Below are positions 44,295 to 54,331 of a DNA stretch of 64,000 bases, piece after piece. The notes under the pieces were generated by a model. It was not told the origin of the DNA. It was given only the letters and a program-made list of their open reading frames with translations, and searched no databases. Numbering within the stretch: the first letter of the stretch is position 1; every line of letters starts with the position of its first letter. Source of the DNA: Aricia agestis. Lineage: Eukaryota > Arthropoda > Insecta > Lepidoptera > Lycaenidae. Location: assembly GCF_905147365.1 (NCBI RefSeq), contig NC_056413.1, forward strand, positions 1,442,501 to 1,506,500, written 5' to 3'. Made by a program: the position numbers and the translations under genes.

Positions 44295-44501
44295 CAGTGG
44301 GGCTAAAATGGTCGCTTTGAAGAATCATGACATGAATCATAATATGATTCATTTTTCTAAAATCGCAAAATGCAACTCTGCTTGCAATTCATTTCTGTAT
44401 TTTTGTACTGATTTGACATTTTGTCAGTTTGACAGTTTTGACAATTCATTTGCTGAATTGATTGAGAGGAATTGGTAAATGTGACCATTTTAGCCCCGCT
44501 G
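44295..44501. mobile_element. MITE family D (CAGCGGGGCTAAAATGG)
   Basis: 207 bp with inverted ends CAGTGGGGCTAAAATGGTC and GACCATTTTAGCCCCGCTG. The interior has GAATCATAATATGATTC and TTTGACAGTTTTGACAATTC. Two more copies lie at 55832 and 56255. Confidence 0.88.
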
Positions 44502-44535
44502 GTCTTTTTGGATACCTACGCTGTAAACATCAACC

Positions 44536-44880
44536 ACGCATCTGTAGTCCAGTGGCATAGAGCGTGGGTCTTGACTTGGAGATCGTGGGTTCGATTCCCG
44601 CGTTGGTAACCTGTTTTTTTTCGAGTTTAGTTAGGACAATGCAGGTTGATCAGTCATTAGTGATTACATGATTATCTGAAAAGTAAAAATATCCATACGT
44701 CGAATGGGCATGTAAAAAGTCGGTCCTGTCGTGTCAGTCGTTCGTCCCACTGGGTTATGAGAGTAAAGCAATAGAGACTGCTCTTGTGTACTGCGCACAC
44801 ACTTGGGCACTATAAAATTACTCCTCCGTAACAGGCTTTGTTTCAATGAATCCGGCCACCGTCACCGAAACTTTGGTTTT
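44536..44880 (+). mobile_element. tRNA-derived SINE, family 2, diverged
   Basis: The head CTGTAGTCCAGTGGCATAGA and box B GGTTCGATTCCCGCG are altered but clear; the body has TTAGTTAGGACAATGCAGG and ACACTTGGGCACTATAAAAT. Several internal deletions. Confidence 0.85.
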
Positions 44881-45032
44881 GGTGAATCAAAGTTACAGCC
44901 AAAACAACTTAAAATTCCTATAACGGCTTGGAAACAACTTCGATAAAAAGAATCGGTATAACTCTTACACATGCAGGCAAAACAATGTGATATTACTTTG
45001 AGGTGTGTGTGTTCCCTTTACAGAAGTCACTG

Positions 45033-45360
45033 TTTTTTTTTTTTTTTTTTTTAATGAAATAAGGGGGCAAACGAGCAAACGGGTCACCTGATGGAAAGCA
45101 ACTTCCTTCGCCCATGGACACTCGCAGCATCAGAAGAGCTGCAAGTGCGTTGCCGGCCTTTTAAGAGGGAATAGGGTAATAGGGGAGGGTAGGGAAGGGA
45201 AGGGAATAGTTGAGGGTAGGGAAGGGAATAGGGTAGGGGTTAGGGGATTGGGCATCCGGTAAACTCACTCACTCGGCGAAACACGCCGGTTTTCTGTGAG
45301 AACGTGGTATTTATCCGGTCGAGCCGGCCCATTCGTGCCGAAGCATGGCTCTCCCACGTA
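45033..45360 (-). mobile_element. LINE-tailed retroposon, minus strand
   Basis: A poly(T) run at the left is the minus-strand A tail. Then GGGGGCAAACGAGCAAACGG, GATGGAAAGCAACTTCC, a GGGTAGGGAAGGG middle, and the head inverse TTCGTGCCGAAGCATGGCTC. Full length, about 328 bp. Confidence 0.92.
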
Positions 45361-45489
45361 TAAAACGTGTGAAAGTAACAGCGCTGAAAGAGTAACTTTT
45401 TTTCAATTTTGTATGGGCATGCACCCCAGCGTCATGAATTTGCCCAAACAAAAAAAAAAAAAACTTGAGAAGTGTCAAGGACACCCGAA

Positions 45490-45696
45490 TGGAACGAAGT
45501 TATTTCTTATGTTCAGAAAACCTGTATACATATTATACACTCAAAAATTATTTAAAAACGCCATCTATTCACGCCCAGGAATACTATCAACGCCCTCTGC
45601 CCCTACCATGCAGGTACTAATAAAAAAGTATCGAGCTCAAATATCATTCTGTCTAGCCTTCTTTACGCCGAACGCGCGATAAGGAACTTCGTTCCA
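45490..45696. mobile_element. Short insert with 12-bp inverted ends
   Basis: TGGAACGAAGTT at 45490 and AACTTCGTTCCA ending at 45696. The interior has CCATCTATTCACGCCCAGG. It interrupts MITE B, but no target duplication is clear. Confidence 0.55.
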
Positions 45697-46035
45697 AAAA
45701 GTTACTCTTTCAGCGTTACTACTTTCTCAATAAGCTCTATACGGGGAACACAACACACTGACTATTTTTAATTAGTTTTGTATCACTCTGTATATTTCTT
45801 ACGTGATCTCACCCTTAAGTAGTTTGGTCAAGCGAAAAGGCTAAACTACAAACTTCAGGGACCCTGAAGGACCGTCTTTGAAAGAACTTAGATAGAGTTT
45901 TAATTAAAAACCAAGTCTCAACAAACATTAGCATGCCCGCACTTTTGTTGGAGTTTTTCAAGTAGTTAAACCTAAATGCTTTTTGTGTGTGTTAGAAACC
46001 CGTTAATCTTTCAATATTATCGTTATTATTCAATA

Positions 46036-46392
46036 ACGCCTCCGTGGTCTAGTGGTTAGAGCGTCGCTCTCGACTCCGGAGGTCGTGGGTTCGAATCCCG
46101 CATTGGAAACATGTTATTTCCAAGTTTGGTTAGGACAATGCAGGCTGATCACCTGATTGTCTGACAAGTAAGATGATCCATGCGTCGGATGGGCATGTAA
46201 AAAGTCGGTCCTGCGCCTGATCTCTCGCCAGTCGTGTCGGTCTTCCGTCCCACTGGGTTATGAGAGTAAAGGAATAGAGAGTGCTCTTGTGTACTGCGCA
46301 CACACTTGGGCACTATAAAATTACTCCTGCGTACCTGGTCTGGTTTCAATGAAACCGGCCACCGTCACCGAAACCGGTGTGGGGAATATTAT
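46036..46392 (+). mobile_element. tRNA-derived SINE, family 2, full length
   Basis: Best-preserved copy: boxes A and B, full body with CTGGTCTGGTTTCAATGAAA and CCACCGTCACCGAAACCGG, and an (ATT)n tail. TATTATTCAATA is duplicated at 46024-46035 and 46393-46404. Confidence 0.96.
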
Positions 46393-46404
46393 TATTATTC
46401 AATA

Positions 46405-46560
46405 TGACGCCCGCAACTCCATTGCGACAAATGTTTATTGCTCTGGAACCGTACATTTTACAGGGGTAGAAAGTATCCTATGTCATTTCTGAGTCTCAAA
46501 ATATCTCCATACCTAACAGCACAATCTGTTCGGCAATGTGGGCGTGCAGAGGTAACTACC
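46405..46560 (-). mobile_element. Helitron subfamily D fragment
   Basis: Begins directly after the SINE's target copy: TGACGCCCGCAACTCCATTG, then GAAAGTATCCTATGTCATTT and GAGTCTCAAAATATCTCC. The TC 5' end is missing. Confidence 0.6.
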
Positions 46561-46772
46561 TAGTCAGCCTAGTCCAGAGGAATGGACAGGTCAATACGCC
46601 TGGGACTAATCATGTGCGGATTTCCTCACGATGTTTTCGTTCACCGTACGAGCTTCTATATCATGTACTTGAGATCTGAAAATGTCTCATTGGTACACAC
46701 CTCCCACCATGATCGAATCTGCACCATCTCGAGTACGATCTAAAGGTATACCAACTAAGTCACGGACGCTCA
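46561..46772 (-). mobile_element. Third tRNA-headed SINE, degenerate
   Basis: On the minus strand: GTGACTTAGTTGGTATACC as box A, GATTCGATCATGGTGG as a decayed box B, then GGTGAACGAAAACATCGTGA and GGAAATCCGCACATGATTAG, blocks I associate with a widespread lepidopteran SINE. Confidence 0.6.
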
Positions 46773-47050
46773 AATATATTCTATTTATAACTGTTGGTTA
46801 TGTATGACTGATGTCCTATCAAAACAGGCGGTGGATTATAAATTTTCTTTCTGACTCGCTATCGATAAATCTCTCGAGACTAACTTTATACAGGCTTATC
46901 GGCGGAACAGGTGCTTTATCAATATTCAAAACGTGTTCTCCATATTTCATGCGATCATATTTCAACCCACCTGGACAAATTCCAGAATTGGGGGACAAAA
47001 GGGTTGAATAGAAAATCTTAACATCATTATCATCATCACCATCATCATCC

Positions 47051-47140
47051 ACGACCTCTGTGGCCCACACACAAGTCCTTTAGGTACTAATGACCACGGG
47101 GCCAGACTGACGTGGAGTAAAGCCTCTATTGATATTATCA
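47051..47140 (+). mobile_element. SINE family 1 with nearly all its interior deleted
   Basis: ACGACCTCTGTGGC joins directly to CCACACACAAGTCCTTTAGG and ACCACGGGGCCAGACTGACG. Box B and the AT-rich body are absent. A CATCATCACC microsatellite precedes it. Confidence 0.8.
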
Positions 47141-47463
47141 TACTAAAACCCCCACCCCCAAAGACATAACAACTATTTATTTATCTGTGTCCAAGGTGAG
47201 ACTGAGGGGGAGAGGCACAAAGAAGGTCCCTTTTTGTTTGTTTTTTTTTTTGCTAAACTGTCAAAATCTCCTAGTGTGTGTGTTGTAGTGTGTGTAATAT
47301 TTTATTTGTTACAAAAATATATGATGAAAGCATAAATAATATTAGCTCGATGCACCCCTTCACCATATAAACTATAACTGACAACTGTGCAATATTTCAA
47401 TCACTTACGTTTCAGCATTTTCATGTCAAACGGTATCCAAAGTTTTGCGCTCGCGTATTAATA
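47141..47463. other. Unassigned DNA
   Basis: Contains CCCCCACCCCCAAAG near 47150 and a T-run near 47240. No gene. Confidence 0.5.
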
Positions 47464-47837
47464 TAAAGCCGCCAATCCACCGCAGCGCACGTAGAGACTA
47501 CGCACGTGCGTCTAGCTTCGCTTTGTAAGAAAATATATGTGTCTGTGTCCACTACAACCCACGGACATGCTACGCACGAATTGACTCACGTAGCTTGCTC
47601 GAATATGGTGCACACGTAGCTCAACGCTGGCCACGCTACGCATGCTATGCACGGGATACACGGAAGCGTGTACCTGTACATAGTATTCAAAACTGTGCTG
47701 CGCTACAGTTGTACATAGTCGTGGCCATGTGCATAGCGTGTGCTGCAGTGGAAACGTTGACCCACGTAGTCAAACTAATAAAACCGTGCGCCGCGTGGCC
47801 GTGGACAGCGTGCGCCGCGGTGGAATGGCGGCTTTAT
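47464..47837. mobile_element. GC-richer MITE, TA-flanked
   Basis: Inverted ends TATAAAGCCGCCAATCCACC and CGGTGGAATGGCGGCTTTATA. The interior is rich in TACGCAC/GTGCGTAG motifs. A 95-residue frame through it is an artefact of its low stop content. Confidence 0.8.
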
Positions 47838-48211
47838 ATAGATATGAAACACGATTCTGCGGAAGATAAATTTTATATTTGACAGACTATGACAGATTAG
47901 CCATTACATCACAAGATCTGCGCGATTAAACTCACCCCCACCCGGTCGCTTGCGGGTTCAATTTGTTTTTCTCGACATTGCTTGGAAAATTTATTTGCAC
48001 TGAGCTATATTATTTTTGGCAATAATATATTTTTATTTAACTAAAATATTTTTTTTTGCATCCTACGTTCTTAAATAATTTAGATTTTGTATTAGTTGTT
48101 ACCCCCAAGTCACAACTGGATACCCCAAACTCTAAATCAATGGACAACAAAAAAAAAATGTTGTAACGATTTAAAAGAGATTTTACTGATATTATAATTA
48201 ACATAGCAGTA
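47838..48211. other. Unassigned AT-rich DNA
   Basis: No gene or element ends recognised. Confidence 0.5.
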
Positions 48212-48680
48212 GTTTTTTTTTTTTTTAACATGGGGAAATGCTTTACGCATCCCCGGCAATTTGGGGATATCGGCCGGGGTATGTGGGACTCCTGTCTACC
48301 CACTAAAACCCCATGATGCTCCACTCATCGCTTAAGGCAGAGTTGTGGGTACGATAGAACCTACTGCAACTCTACCAGCGAGAACATTACGTACCTAGGG
48401 CTGGAAAATAAGAAATGTCTCAGATCACATGCAATTGTTGGCCGAGGTTGGCCGTTGGCGAAGCCGTGGTCAACAAACATGTGAATTGTGATCTGAGGCT
48501 TTGAGGATCCCCATGGTGCGTATACTATTTTTATCCTCGATGGAGGCGGAAAACGGCAACATCGGTAAGCGCAGCGGGACGAAAGTTGACGTATTCCGCC
48601 CGAAGGTGAGAAAAATGCTTCTCCTATCGCTCGGATTCTGAGTTTTCTTTTTTGACAGGAACCGTTAGCATTCATGTGAA
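48212..48680 (-). mobile_element. Retroelement 3' end, minus strand
   Basis: Poly(T) at 48212-48225 is the minus-strand tail. Then ACATGGGGAAATGCTTTACG, TCGGCCGGGGTATGTGGGAC and CCACTAAAACCCCATGATGC, matching the family at 26155. A 104-residue minus frame (48361-48675) may be decayed coding or UTR; no RT motif is visible. Confidence 0.6.
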
Positions 48681-48689
48681 AGAGCGATT

Positions 48690-48802
48690 AGGCCGCTACA
48701 CGATTCATTTATATAGCGGCGCGGTCGCGCTGTCATTTAGATACAATTTTTGTGATCTTACAGTATAGCCGCGTGTTTTGGCGGACGCATATGAATCGAG
48801 CC
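48690..48802. mobile_element. Short MITE
   Basis: TTAGGCCGCTACACGATTCA and TATGAATCGAGCCTAA are imperfectly inverted around a GC-rich GCGGCGCGGTCGCGC block. Confidence 0.5.
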
Positions 48803-50043
48803 TAAAAATAACAAAAGCGCCAGTGAATCGATAAACTCCCGTCAAACCAGTTCAGCAACATGTTTATTGTGAGGCTGTTACAAAATAATCCCCACTTCAT
48901 TCACAGATGACTTACATTTAGATGTAACAAAAGTTAACACGTCTTTCACGAATGATAAAAAATGAAATCGCACATTTCTTAGGAAAATGTTTAACAATTC
49001 TATGTTCTGGCGGGCTGATCTCTCGAGGAATTTTATTTAACAAAGTCAATCATTTGTGCGTCTAGACAGACAGGTTTAGCTACTATATTATTTTTCCGAG
49101 GAAAATACATTTTCGTGGAAATAATCTTCGCTGTTGAAGAAATCATGTGATCTTTTGAAATAGGCACGAGTACATAATATTAAATCGTTAGTCTAGGGAT
49201 CTCTTTTCATTTTAAGAAACCTGTGACTCGGTTGTATATTTTCCTTGCTGTTGTTAGAGATACTTCTGTGATAAAACGCTCTTGTCGCTAAGATTACGCT
49301 TAAAAATTTGGAATTCTACTTTCATTATTATCTGTACTCAAGTACCGTCCTTATGTTTGTCATATTATGAACTGTATACGAACTTATTAATTAACGAAAC
49401 TCGGCACTCAACCAAGCTGTCAAACCGTTACTTGAGAAGTGTTTCTTGTGTGGTCAAACTAATATTCGAGACCATCTCAAGACGCTGAGAGCGTGACAAT
49501 GGATATTGGTGATTAAAGAGTAAGCGAGCCGTTTACTATCTATGTTGAGTTGCAAGTTTAGAATTTGAGTTTTGAGAGAGTTTCGATTCGCAATATGGTC
49601 CAATCGTTGTCCAACCGTACTGTTAGGAAAAAGTTAGTACCAATGATCTTAAAGACGCTGTACATAATACAAATTGGGTAAACGCATTGAGCCAGAGCAT
49701 TGGGCCAAAGTGTAAGACCTATTTGGCCATAAGTTGAGAGCGTCATTCTATACTTACAATGGGTTGGCGCAAGGCGCTAGCTAAATGTTGGTACAATGTG
49801 TGCAGCGGACTTAACAGATGATCTTCAAATGTTAGCCAAGTAAGTAAAACAAAGATTGCGAAGAACCAAAACATTACGGCAAATGGGGCAGTATTGTAGC
49901 GCGATCGAGTCAATCGTCCAAAAAGATTGGATCAGAGTAATCTCTAATCAGCTGAATGGTCGGGCCGCTGATTCGAGATTAACGGCTTCGGCGAGGGTTA
50001 AGTTGTCGATACAAAATTGTGATCGGTCAAATTGGGGTTTTGT
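48803..50043. other. Unassigned DNA, no gene seen
   Basis: Longest non-annotated stretch of mixed composition in this half. Open frames of 62-87 residues (49282, 49558, 49856) show no recognised motifs. Confidence 0.5.
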
Positions 50044-50213
50044 GTACTATCAGAGAAGTCGATTCATTGGCAGATGGGAGACCTACGTAGTTTGGGCGCG
50101 TTATGTCAAACCCAGTTGACAGATCACAATTAATATTGAATTGACGTGATCCGACCAAATGACGTAGGTCCGTCAAGTGTCAACTGACTAGGAATCAATC
50201 TCCTCGGTGGTAC
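50044..50213. mobile_element. MITE family C, near-complete
   Basis: 170 bp from GTACTATCAGAGAAGTCGAT to GGAATCAATCTCCTCGGTGG and TAC, with GTAGTTTGGGCGCGTTATGT and GTGATCCGACCAAATGACG. It serves as the family reference. Confidence 0.85.
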
Positions 50214-50504
50214 ATTATTTTAATGAGTACATTAAGTAAATAGGGCTATCGTTCACGACTGTTCTAGCCCCTCAGCAGCTTGACCACGGTAGAAATAATG
50301 AACCAGGCCGACTTAGAAGTACTCTCAATACGTTCGACGTAGTATATGATATCAGCAAGCCCTGTTAATGCGTTCGCGTTGCTGAGCCGTTCATGCTTAA
50401 AGATGTCCCGCGTGATACAACGCGCCGATTTGTCAGTTTGTTTGAAGTCGATATACTGGTTCGTTCTGTCTATTTTGGCTTTATAATGCGAAGACGTGTG
50501 GAGG
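50214..50504. other. Unassigned DNA with an open frame
   Basis: A minus-strand frame of 90 codons (50264-50536) contains NANALTGLADIIYYVERIES. Composition is closer to coding than the surroundings, but I recognise no family and its start lies in an inverted-repeat arm. Confidence 0.35.
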
Positions 50505-50853
50505 CCATCCGATGCATTAATAAATGAGATATTCAAAAATATGGAATAGGTAGGCCAGCCTGCCTAGCATACGCCAACGAGATATCTCACTCTCGAGATA
50601 ATTAAAAACTACTAGTCTCATAATGTCAAAATCTCGACATTATCTCGACAAAACTCTATAAAAATGTTTTATTTCGATGATAGATCTACGCGAGAAAAAA
50701 TGTTTGTCATGCTAGGGTCAATAGAGATGAAGAGACAAACCATCAAACATCGAGAAATCATGTAGAGTGAGATATCTCGTTGGCGTAAGCTAGGCAGGCT
50801 GGCCTACCTATTCCATATTTTTGAATATCTCATTTATTAATGCATCGGATGGC
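50505..50853. repeat. About 90-bp-arm inverted repeat
   Basis: Arms 50505-50593 and 50764-50853 differ by one substitution and one indel. Both hold GGTAGGCCAGCCTGCCTAGC (inverse on the right) and CGAGATATCTCACTCT. The 170-bp centre has several ATCTCGAC motifs. No target duplication was found, so a transposon is not proven. Confidence 0.92.
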
Positions 50854-50939
50854 AAGTAGTGTTCAATGTCATATTTATCGTGTAGTACTTCAAATTTTCC
50901 AAACATGATATAAATAACTGAATGCACCACCCAAAAATT

Positions 50940-51078
50940 ATTCATAGGCAGATGACGGACCTATGTAATTTGTTCGGGTTATGTCTATTCAATATTAGTC
51001 GTGATTTATCAGCTGCGTTCGACATTTCGAGATAAAATTACGTAGGTTCCCTGCCTATGAACTAATTTATCTGATATT
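50940..51078. mobile_element. MITE family C, diverged
   Basis: TTCATAGGCAGATGACGGAC and TTACGTAGGTTCCCTGCCTA; the centre matches GTTATGTCTATTCAATATT. Confidence 0.65.
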
Positions 51079-51090
51079 ATATTAGACTAT

Positions 51091-51228
51091 GGGCTTGTTT
51101 CACCACTTCCTGATAAAGTGCCGAATAGGCTATCCACAACTTTTTTGACAGATTCTCCATACTGTATATGTCAAGTTAAGCGGTGGATAGCCTAATCAGC
51201 GCTTATCAGGAAGTGGTGAAACAGGCTC
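51091..51228. mobile_element. MITE family E, second copy
   Basis: GGGCTTGTTTCACCACTTCC and GAAGTGGTGAAACAGGCTC; internal GACAGATTCTCCATAC and GTCAAGTTAAGCGGTGG are in the opposite orientation to the copy at 26975. Confidence 0.85.
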
Positions 51229-51833
51229 TAAGTCGCAACCCTATTGTTAATTCCGTGTATACCATTATTTCTAGCTACTATATTCGATTATTACTTGAAT
51301 TTCTGAACGTCCTGATAATTGACTCGGTTTTCCATTTCAGAATTGCATTATAAATTAACTATTACACAGAACCGAACCACTAAGCCATGGTTCATCCCGT
51401 AAAATAATTAGGCTAATAAATTAATAATGAAACCTAATTTCTGGATTCTGATCTAATGAAAACTAGTCTGGCAGCCGCGTATAATAGAAGTAATTTAGTA
51501 TTGTTTATTAATATTGTGTACATGAGATGAATATTTTATAAATCATCTACAATAGATACAAAGAACTTGAAGTAAAAATTATGGACAAAATAATGTTATA
51601 CTTGTGACAGGACAGGCTGATCTGATTTCTTATTTCGCAGGAAAAACGTTATATGCTTGTCCCAGGAAGGGGACGTGCCTCAGTTAAGCGGAAGTACCCC
51701 GGGAGTTTGGGGAACTGGCCGACGAGAAGCGCCAGCCGACTTACTAAACTACCTCCGTTTTGCAATCAGCCCTAGAACGAGTCCTGGATCTTTTTAACAC
51801 AGACATTTTTTTTTTTTGGTTGGTTGTTAGTTT
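51229..51833. other. Unassigned DNA, GC-richer at 51655-51780
   Basis: The patch CGGAAGTACCCCGGGAGTTT may be an old retroelement 3' end, followed by a T-run at about 51806. No gene. Confidence 0.45.
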
Positions 51834-52117
51834 TGACGACCTCTGTGGCTCAGTTGGTGGGCTGTTGGTAGTTCAAGCCGGGGGTCGCTGGTTCGAATCC
51901 CGCCGACGGAACAAAAAAGTTTTCTAAGTTGGTCATGGATGTGTATTCAATATGTGTATCATAATATAATAAAAATCTACAATATAATATGTATAGTATA
52001 AAAAGTATTAAATATATTATATCCGTTGTCTGGTACCCGTAACACAAGTCCTTCAGGTACTTACCACGGGGCCAGACTGACGTGGTGTGAAGCGTCCATA
52101 GATATTATTATTATTAT
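51834..52117 (+). mobile_element. tRNA-derived SINE, family 1
   Basis: Head TGGCTCAGTTGGTGGGCTG, box B GGTTCGAATCCCGCC, conserved 3' block CACGGGGCCAGACTGACGTG and an (ATT)n run. Confidence 0.93.
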
Positions 52118-52324
52118 ATTATCATAATGCAGTAAACTGAAGCGTTCTCCTCAGCGTCGGGACTGGCCAAGCCGGGCTATCCTCTCCCGAAACCCTGTTA
52201 GATATGGAGATTCGCATAGCGACGCTCCCGAACTCCTGTCCTACGCTGACGAAGCGAAAAAGAAGACAACCCTCACCGGTACTTCGTACGAGAGGAATAC
52301 AATTAAAAAAATGTTGAACTCACG

Positions 52325-52873
52325 ATTCATGGCATATTTTAGTAACAAATTGGCTTTCAAATATTTTTTTCTCCAACTTTTGAAAAAAAAAATCTCTGGC
52401 TTCATACTAATCTGATTCTTCATGAGAAAATCATTATAACTTCTTAACTATCTGGCTTAGAGCATTGAAGTAAAGAATTCATTTAAGATGAAAACCTCCG
52501 CTATCTTTTTAAAATAAAAAGAACCAGTTTAATGCGCTAGATTTTTCACAAAAAGCTATTAATTAAAAAATACACATCTTTTTTCTTAAAAGCTTTAGTT
52601 TTTCTATGTTTAATTCTACGAAATTTATACATATTGCCTGTGTAAGTGTAGTCCACAAGTTAAGCTATAAATGAGACCTTTTTTATCTTCATAGGATATT
52701 TACATGAGAAGTACTGGTCAGATTAGTGTGATAGCCCGTGAAAAACTAAAATAGCTGCCATTTTACAACCGTGAGAGAGACAAAAAATTTGAGAGCCAAT
52801 TTGTCGATAAAATATGCCATAGATTATGACATTAAAGGATAGGACACTGGTGTCTAAACACATTGTATAATAT
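52325..52873. mobile_element. Long-TIR element, partial second copy
   Basis: CATGGCATATTTTAGTAACA, then internal AAGAACCAGTTTAATGCGCT and the complete right arm to GACACTGGTGTCTAAACACA and TTGTATAA, matching 23746-24589. The outer left arm is missing. Confidence 0.82.
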
Positions 52874-52877
52874 CCCA

Positions 52878-53105
52878 TTTAGCTTTTATCGCAGGCTTCG
52901 AGAGCGGCGACCGAAACAAGAAATTCCGAAACGAAAACACCTAACATTCGTCTAACGTCGTTTCAGTTCGGCAGACTTTCGAGCGACTTTACCAGATTTC
53001 GGCACGGTGTTTTTGGGCGTGTTACTACACGTATGTGAATTATAATTGTATAATTTGATAAAAATGCTATGCAATAACTTTACCGCGGCAGTCCACGAGT
53101 GTCAC
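52878..53105 (+). repeat. Interspersed repeat B
   Basis: TTTTATCGCAGGCTTCGAGA, AAGAAATTCCGAAACGAAAA, CGTTTCAGTTCGGCAGACTT, ACTTTACCGCGGCAGTCCAC. A short GACTTTACCAGATTTCGG insertion is unique to this copy. Confidence 0.75.
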
Positions 53106-54000
53106 ATGTATTTTGTTATATAATTGTATTTTTAAATTGAAGACGTTGGGGGAAACCTCACACCTTTATGTATTCATCATTAATCCTTGTTCAATCCTGT
53201 ACATTAAGTCAAATCTGGCCGTAGCATATTTTCCAGTGTATTTAATGGAGTGTTGGAGCTCATTAATGTTGTCCTTTAAATAATATTATGTTAAACGGGA
53301 AATCCCATTAAAAGTTTACGTACAAACTCCCAACTTCCAATATTAGCGGCGCGGATATGTCTTTGAAATACTTAATTTTCTTTACACTTTGATCTCAATT
53401 CGTTATTTTAAGCAATATTAGGTATAGGCCCAATTTCAACAACGTCTGTTAGTATCAACAGCTTGTTAAAATGTCATGACTTCTCTTTCATTCATATAAA
53501 AAACGAAAGAGATAACGTGATACTAATTCGAGCATTAACTTTAAAAGTTGTTGGTGAAATTCAACCATAGTCTAAAAGGAATAAACAGTCTCTTTTCCTT
53601 GACTCTCATACCCAATATGTTACATGTTGTTGTGAATTCCGCTTGTTGTAATAGGTGAATGGAAGAAAAGAAAATATAATTTTGTTGACTAGAACATTAT
53701 ATTCATTAATTTCTGTGAGCGAATGATAAACAAAATCTAAAAAATTTCATGTCTATAGACGACAATTAACATTTTAATATTTGGAACCAGTCCGACCTTT
53801 AGTAAAAAGGTTCTAAACACAGGTAGACTGGAGAAACGAAACGACTAACGAAAGATCAGACGTAGGACATTTCACGTACCCATCCGATCCATTTCAAATG
53901 AAGATTGACCGAAACAAAAAATGATTTGACACGGAAATGTTCTAAAATCTTCCTTGGAAACAACATTAATTTCCCGAGGTGGGAATAGAGCGAAAAATAT
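53106..54000. other. Mostly unassigned; one MITE at 53423-53569
   Basis: 53423-53569 has TATAGGCCCAATTTCAACAA and TTGTTGGTGAAATTCAACCA in inverted arrangement, a likely MITE. The rest is AT-rich with no gene. Confidence 0.55.
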
Positions 54001-54331
54001 ACGTGGGAGAGTCATGCTTCGGCATGAATGGGCCGGCTCGACGGGAGAAATACCACGTTCTCACAGAAAACCGGCGTGAAACAGCGCTTGCGCTGTATTT
54101 CACCGAGTGAGTGAGTTTACCGGAGGCCCCATCCCCCACCCTATTCCCTTCCCTACCCTCCTTTATTTCCTTCCCTTCCCTACCCTCCCCTTTTACTCTA
54201 TTCCCTCTTAAAAGACCGGCAACGCACCTGCAGCTTTTCTGATGCTGCGATGCTGCTGTCCATGGGCGACGGAAGTTGCTTTCCATCAGGTGACCCGTTT
54301 GCTCGTTTGCCCCCTTATTTCATAAAAAAAA
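54001..54331 (+). mobile_element. LINE-tailed retroposon
   Basis: Full length: ACGTGGGAGAGTCATGCTTC head, CCTTCCCTACCCTCC middle, CTTAAAAGACCGGCAACGCA to CATCAGGTGACCCG and an A-run. A minus-strand frame over it is an artefact. Confidence 0.9.

Larger units (their letters stand above)
44974..45791. mobile_element. MITE family B with two nested insertions
   Basis: The left arm (ATGTGATATTACTTTGAGGT, TTTACAGAAGTCACTG) and right arm (GTTACTCTTTCAGCGTTACT to TTTGTATCACTCTGT) are separated by a LINE-tailed retroposon (45033-45360), by family B sequence GTGAAAGTAACAGCGCTGAA, and by a second insert (45490-45696). Confidence 0.75.

Noticed and set aside
47595..47882. 95-codon frame rich in Cys and Ala
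   Set aside because: It lies within a GC-rich TA-flanked MITE with few stops; no gene signal.
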